NCBI GenBank assembly: GCA_000432335.1
Contig: HF995398.1
Span: forward strand, 703 to 8,417
Reading direction: 5' to 3'
DNA length: 7,715 nucleotides
DNA from: Firmicutes bacterium CAG:646
GTDB taxonomy: Bacteria; Bacillota; Clostridia; Lachnospirales; Lachnospiraceae
Numbering within the stretch: position 1 is the first letter of the stretch; each line of letters starts with the position of its first letter. The notes under the pieces are model-generated. The model made no database searches. It saw nothing but the letters and a program-made list of their open reading frames with translations, and was not told the DNA's origin. Shown here piece after piece: positions 6,765 through 7,715 of this stretch. Made by a program: the position numbers and the translations under genes.

Positions 6765-7433
6765 ATGTATCAGGCTTGTATATTCGATCTGGATGGAACG
6801 CTGGCGGATACGGTGGAATCTATCGCCTATGTGGCAAATCAGATTTTGGAGAAGTTTGGGCTTCCTGCGCAGCCGGTAGAGGATTACAAATACCATGCCG
6901 GAGACGGTGGGGATGTACTTATGGAACGCTGTATGCGGGCGGCGGGAAGCGATCTGTCTCATCTGGAAGAAGGACAGAAGCTTTATCGGGAGATCTTTGC
7001 CAGAAACCCGTTGTATAAAGTAACTGCATTTGAAGGGATGAAAATGACGCTGGAAGGCTTAAAAAGCCGTGGAGTGAAACTGGCGGTTTTGTCCAACAAA
7101 CCCCATGAAGCTACAGCGTTGGCGATAAAAGGTCTTTTTGGAGAGCAGATGTTTGATGTGGTCTGGGGGCTTCGTCCGGGAATGAAACGGAAACCAGCTC
7201 CTGATAATGCGTGGAAGATTGCAGAAGAGCTGCAGGTACAGCCCAAGGACTGTATGTATATCGGAGATACGAATACCGATATGCAGACAGGGAAAGCGGC
7301 TGGCATGTATACCGTCGGTGTACTGTGGGGATTTCGGGACCGGAAAGAACTGGAGGAAAATCATGCGGACGTGATTATCGAGAAACCGGAAGAGATTTTG
7401 AGAATACAGGAGGGAAGAGCATGCTCAAGCTGA
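6765..7433 (+). CDS. HAD-superfamily hydrolase, phosphoglycolate-phosphatase-like
   Basis: A 222-residue cytosolic phosphatase of the HAD family, close to the Gph/PGP group in length and layout. Motif I is FDLDGT with nucleophile Asp8 and acid/base Asp10. A helical C1-type cap follows (about 15-85) with the HAGDGG loop at 44-49. Motif II is LSNK with Ser110, motif III is the KPAPD lysine (143), and motif IV is GDTNTD (167-172) with the magnesium-binding aspartates 168 and 172. All catalytic residues are present, so it should be active. The substrate cannot be read from sequence; phosphoglycolate and similar small sugar or glycolytic phosphates are the usual candidates, and the symbol gph is not assigned for that reason. 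It is the first gene of an operon: its last 13 bases overlap the next HAD gene, which has its own strong ribosome site inside it. Confidence 0.92.
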   Translation: MYQACIFDLDGTLADTVESIAYVANQILEKFGLPAQPVEDYKYHAGDGGDVLMERCMRAAGSDLSHLEEGQKLYREIFARNPLYKVTAFEGMKMTLEGLKSRGVKLAVLSNKPHEATALAIKGLFGEQMFDVVWGLRPGMKRKPAPDNAWKIAEELQVQPKDCMYIGDTNTDMQTGKAAGMYTVGVLWGFRDRKELEENHADVIIEKPEEILRIQEGRACSS

Positions 7434-7715
7434 TTGCCAGCGATCTGGACGGAACACTTTTACAGAATGGGAGTCAGACCCTTCCAGAGGGAATCTGTGA
7501 TCAGATTCGCCGCCTAAAGGAAAAAGGGATTCTTTTTGTAGCTGCCAGCGGCCGCCAGTATGCCAATCTAAGACGATTGTTTGCACCGGTACAGGATGAT
7601 ATCGCTTATATCTGTGAAAATGGCTGTCTCGTTTTTTATAAAGGGAAGCTGTTGTACAAAGCGCATATGGAGCGGGAAATCGGTCAGCGGATTCTGAAAG
7701 ATATTATGGCGGATG
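7421..7715 (+). CDS. HAD hydrolase of the Cof/IIB type, 3' end beyond the window
   Basis: The first 98 codons of a second HAD phosphatase are visible; the reading frame is open at the right edge. It begins MLKLIASDLDGTLL, with motif I aspartates at 8 and 10, followed by a helix, motif II FVAASGR with Ser43, and the ENG signature (66-68) that marks the Cof-type (YidA/YbiV-like) subfamily. Members of this group have a large C2 cap after motif II, are about 260-280 residues long, and dephosphorylate sugar phosphates and related metabolites; the cap and motifs III-IV lie outside the window. The start is fixed by AGGAGG (7408-7413) seven bases upstream, and it overlaps the preceding gene by 13 bases in a different frame, so the pair should be transcribed together and possibly translationally coupled. 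Confidence 0.9.
   Translation, partial: MLKLIASDLDGTLLQNGSQTLPEGICDQIRRLKEKGILFVAASGRQYANLRRLFAPVQDDIAYICENGCLVFYKGKLLYKAHMEREIGQRILKDIMAD

Noticed and set aside
6668..7018. 116-residue plus-strand frame over the start of the first HAD gene
   Set aside because: It is out of frame with the intact HAD motifs, reads Gly/Arg-rich nonsense, and covers the promoter itself.
1..7715. CRISPR array, tRNA/rRNA genes, prophage or defence island
   Set aside because: No regularly spaced direct repeats, no cloverleaf-like sequence and no phage or defence protein families were seen; the genes are ordinary housekeeping types plus one IS.

Overview
The window looks like chromosomal DNA from a Gram-positive clostridium, most likely a gut Lachnospiraceae member. 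This is inferred from protein flavour, strong purine-rich AGGAGG-type ribosome binding sites, moderate GC, and the gene types present; no search was possible. It holds six genuine genes plus the 3' part of an insertion-sequence transposase. No CRISPR array, tRNA, rRNA or phage module was seen.

Layout: (1) 1-~1090 is the right-hand part of an IS4-family insertion sequence, with a transposase open at the left edge and an apparently intact C-terminus. (2) 1202-3034 encodes a membrane AAA+ zinc protease of the FtsH family, diverged from the textbook form (HEIGH instead of HEAGH). (3) A 17-bp perfect inverted repeat separates it from glnS (3132-4796), glutaminyl-tRNA synthetase. (4) The glnS stop overlaps the start of a MocR/GntR-type regulator with an aminotransferase-like domain (4796-6199), in which arginine occupies the usual PLP-lysine position. 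(5) A hairpin that could terminate in both directions lies at 6231-6270, facing a convergent minus-strand gene for a small acidic single-pass membrane protein (6284-6595). (6) A good promoter at 6696-6724 starts an operon of two HAD hydrolases (6765-7433, and 7421 to the right edge) that overlap by 13 bp.

The genes are mostly housekeeping: protein quality control at the membrane, tRNA charging, and small-molecule dephosphorylation. No obvious multi-gene novel system is visible. The points most worth checking are the MocR regulator without its Schiff-base lysine and its translational overlap with glnS, the long symmetrical repeat upstream of glnS, the divergent FtsH beside an IS end, and a similar promoter-like block upstream of both ftsH and the first HAD gene.
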